A stretch of DNA of 26,963 nucleotides, taken from the NCBI GenBank assembly GCA_003427395.1, contig BFEA01000638.1:608589-635551 (forward strand). The letters run 5' to 3'. Numbering within the stretch: position 1 is the first letter of the stretch; every line of letters starts with the position of its first letter. The notes under the pieces were generated by a model, which was given only the letters and a program-made list of their open reading frames with translations, searched no databases and was not told where the DNA came from. Made by a program: the position numbers and the translations under genes. Source of the DNA: Chara braunii. Its lineage: Eukaryota > Streptophyta > Charophyceae > Charales > Characeae. Below, in pieces: positions 26,335 to 26,963 of this stretch.

Positions 26335-26535
26335 GCCAACCATCCTGATTTACGTCGTATATTAACAGATTATGGTTTTGAGGGTCATCCGTTACGAAAA
26401 GACTTTCGCTTACGTGGATGTGTGGAAGTACGATACGATGAGTCAGAGGAACGTGTGATTTCCAAGCCTATTGAAACAACTGAATAATTTCGTTATTTTG
26501 ATTTTTCAAGTCCTTGGGTCCCTGGAGATGGATAG
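26335..26535 (+). pseudogene. nad9: nad9 (NADH dehydrogenase subunit 9) fragment, probable nuclear mitochondrial insert
   Basis: Complex I subunit 9 (NDUFS3) in mitochondria. The frame reads [20 protein letters not shown], the most conserved block of the protein, then [21 protein letters not shown], and after a TAA at 26485 FRYFDFSSPW. Only the C-terminal third is present. The normally invariant Pro-Leu-Ser-Gly-Tyr segment reads RLRGC, and with the stop this marks a pseudogene. Leu codons in the conserved block are TTA and codons are AT-rich, unlike neighbouring coding remnants, so an organelle origin is likely. Upstream residues (FGKG) do not match nad9, so the junction lies near 26335. A degraded nuclear exon is the alternative. 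Confidence 0.82.
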
Positions 26536-26915
26536 AACTAACAAAAAAAACAGTAATTCCGGGTGAGAAGAGAGTCTAGACTCGTGCAAAGGACGGCCCA
26601 GACCAGATGCCGATCAAACAAAATTTTGATCAGCCTACCATCCAGGCTGGCTGTTCACACGAGTGGCCCTAATCACGGGTGTATCGGAAACACTCAGCCT
26701 GCAATCCAAGCTGTTCTGTGACTATTAGCAGTTTCCATAGTATTATAGCTGCCAGCCACAGCAAAGATGCGATTAGTAATAACTGAATTTACTATTCATT
26801 AAAGGGGTGATTTCAGATTCTGCATTACCCAAAGTTACTAGATGACCTGTTGCGGTTTCGCTCGCAATGACAAATATGACAGGTGATGCATTCACGGTGG
26901 GGGCAACTGACTGAT

Positions 26916-26916
<1 letters not shown>
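26536..26916. other. no recognised gene; possibly more organelle-derived sequence
   Basis: A GATCAAA...TTTTGATC hairpin near 26606. No coding frame. Whether the mitochondrial insert continues here cannot be decided by eye. Confidence 0.35.

Positions 26917-26963
<47 letters not shown>
26917..26963. repeat. (CT)n microsatellite at contig edge
   Basis: The window ends inside this repeat. Confidence 0.97.

Overview
The window reads as a gene-poor eukaryotic nuclear contig. It is a dense, nested graveyard of transposable elements, simple repeats and retrocopies, and I can support no intact host protein gene. Three clues point to an alga or another plant-like lineage. Two U6 snRNA-related copies resemble the plant-type U6 (5' stem-loop followed by GACATCCG, and a 3' part ending AAATC/TNGAGAAATGG). 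A fragment of mitochondrial nad9, with AT-biased codons unlike the surroundings, is embedded at the right end. Ty3/gypsy-type LTR retrotransposon pieces are abundant. The species cannot be named from this. Both ends of the window are (TC)n microsatellite and there is a 225-N gap inside another (TC)n tract, so the contig probably broke at these repeats.

Layout. 1-340: microsatellite and a short hammerhead-core repeat. 345-1490: a roughly 1.15 kb imperfect foldback with a GC-rich palindromic centre. 1738-8263: a degraded, internally deleted Ty3/gypsy-like element (R1). It has two diverged LTR-like repeats (1738-3000 and 7199-8263), gag remnants (5322-6253), and integrase core-end and C-terminal/chromodomain-like remnants (6254-7130). 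Its left LTR carries two 105-106 bp TA-flanked MITEs that are absent from the right LTR. 8264-16045: mostly non-coding sequence with palindromes, homopolymers, microsatellites, a divergent antisense U6 copy (14420-14515) and a second well-preserved hammerhead-core element set in (TA)n (14771-14880). 16046-17160: gag-like coding fragment, (TC)n, assembly gap and a duplicated flank. 17160-22780: tandem duplications, a roughly 230-255 bp satellite, and a TTAA-flanked MITE.

22783-26334: a second retroelement (R2) with gag, a CCHC zinc knuckle and an aspartic protease (DSG). Later insertions interrupt it: a U6 retrocopy with a perfect 15-bp target-site duplication, two abutting TTAA-flanked MITEs, a TA-flanked MITE followed by an inverted duplication, and at its right edge the nad9 fragment. 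For the U6 copy and the TA-MITE, removing the insert leaves one continuous gag frame, so R2 works as a readable insertion record.

Most interesting: (i) three hammerhead-like catalytic cores in short repeats bounded by (TA)n; (ii) a coherent 105-bp TA-MITE family with three independently documented empty sites; (iii) a TTAA-target MITE family; (iv) U6 retrocopies with retrotransposition hallmarks; (v) in-frame TAG/TAA codons that repeatedly fall at glutamine-like positions, which could be C-to-T decay or a UAR=Gln nuclear code.
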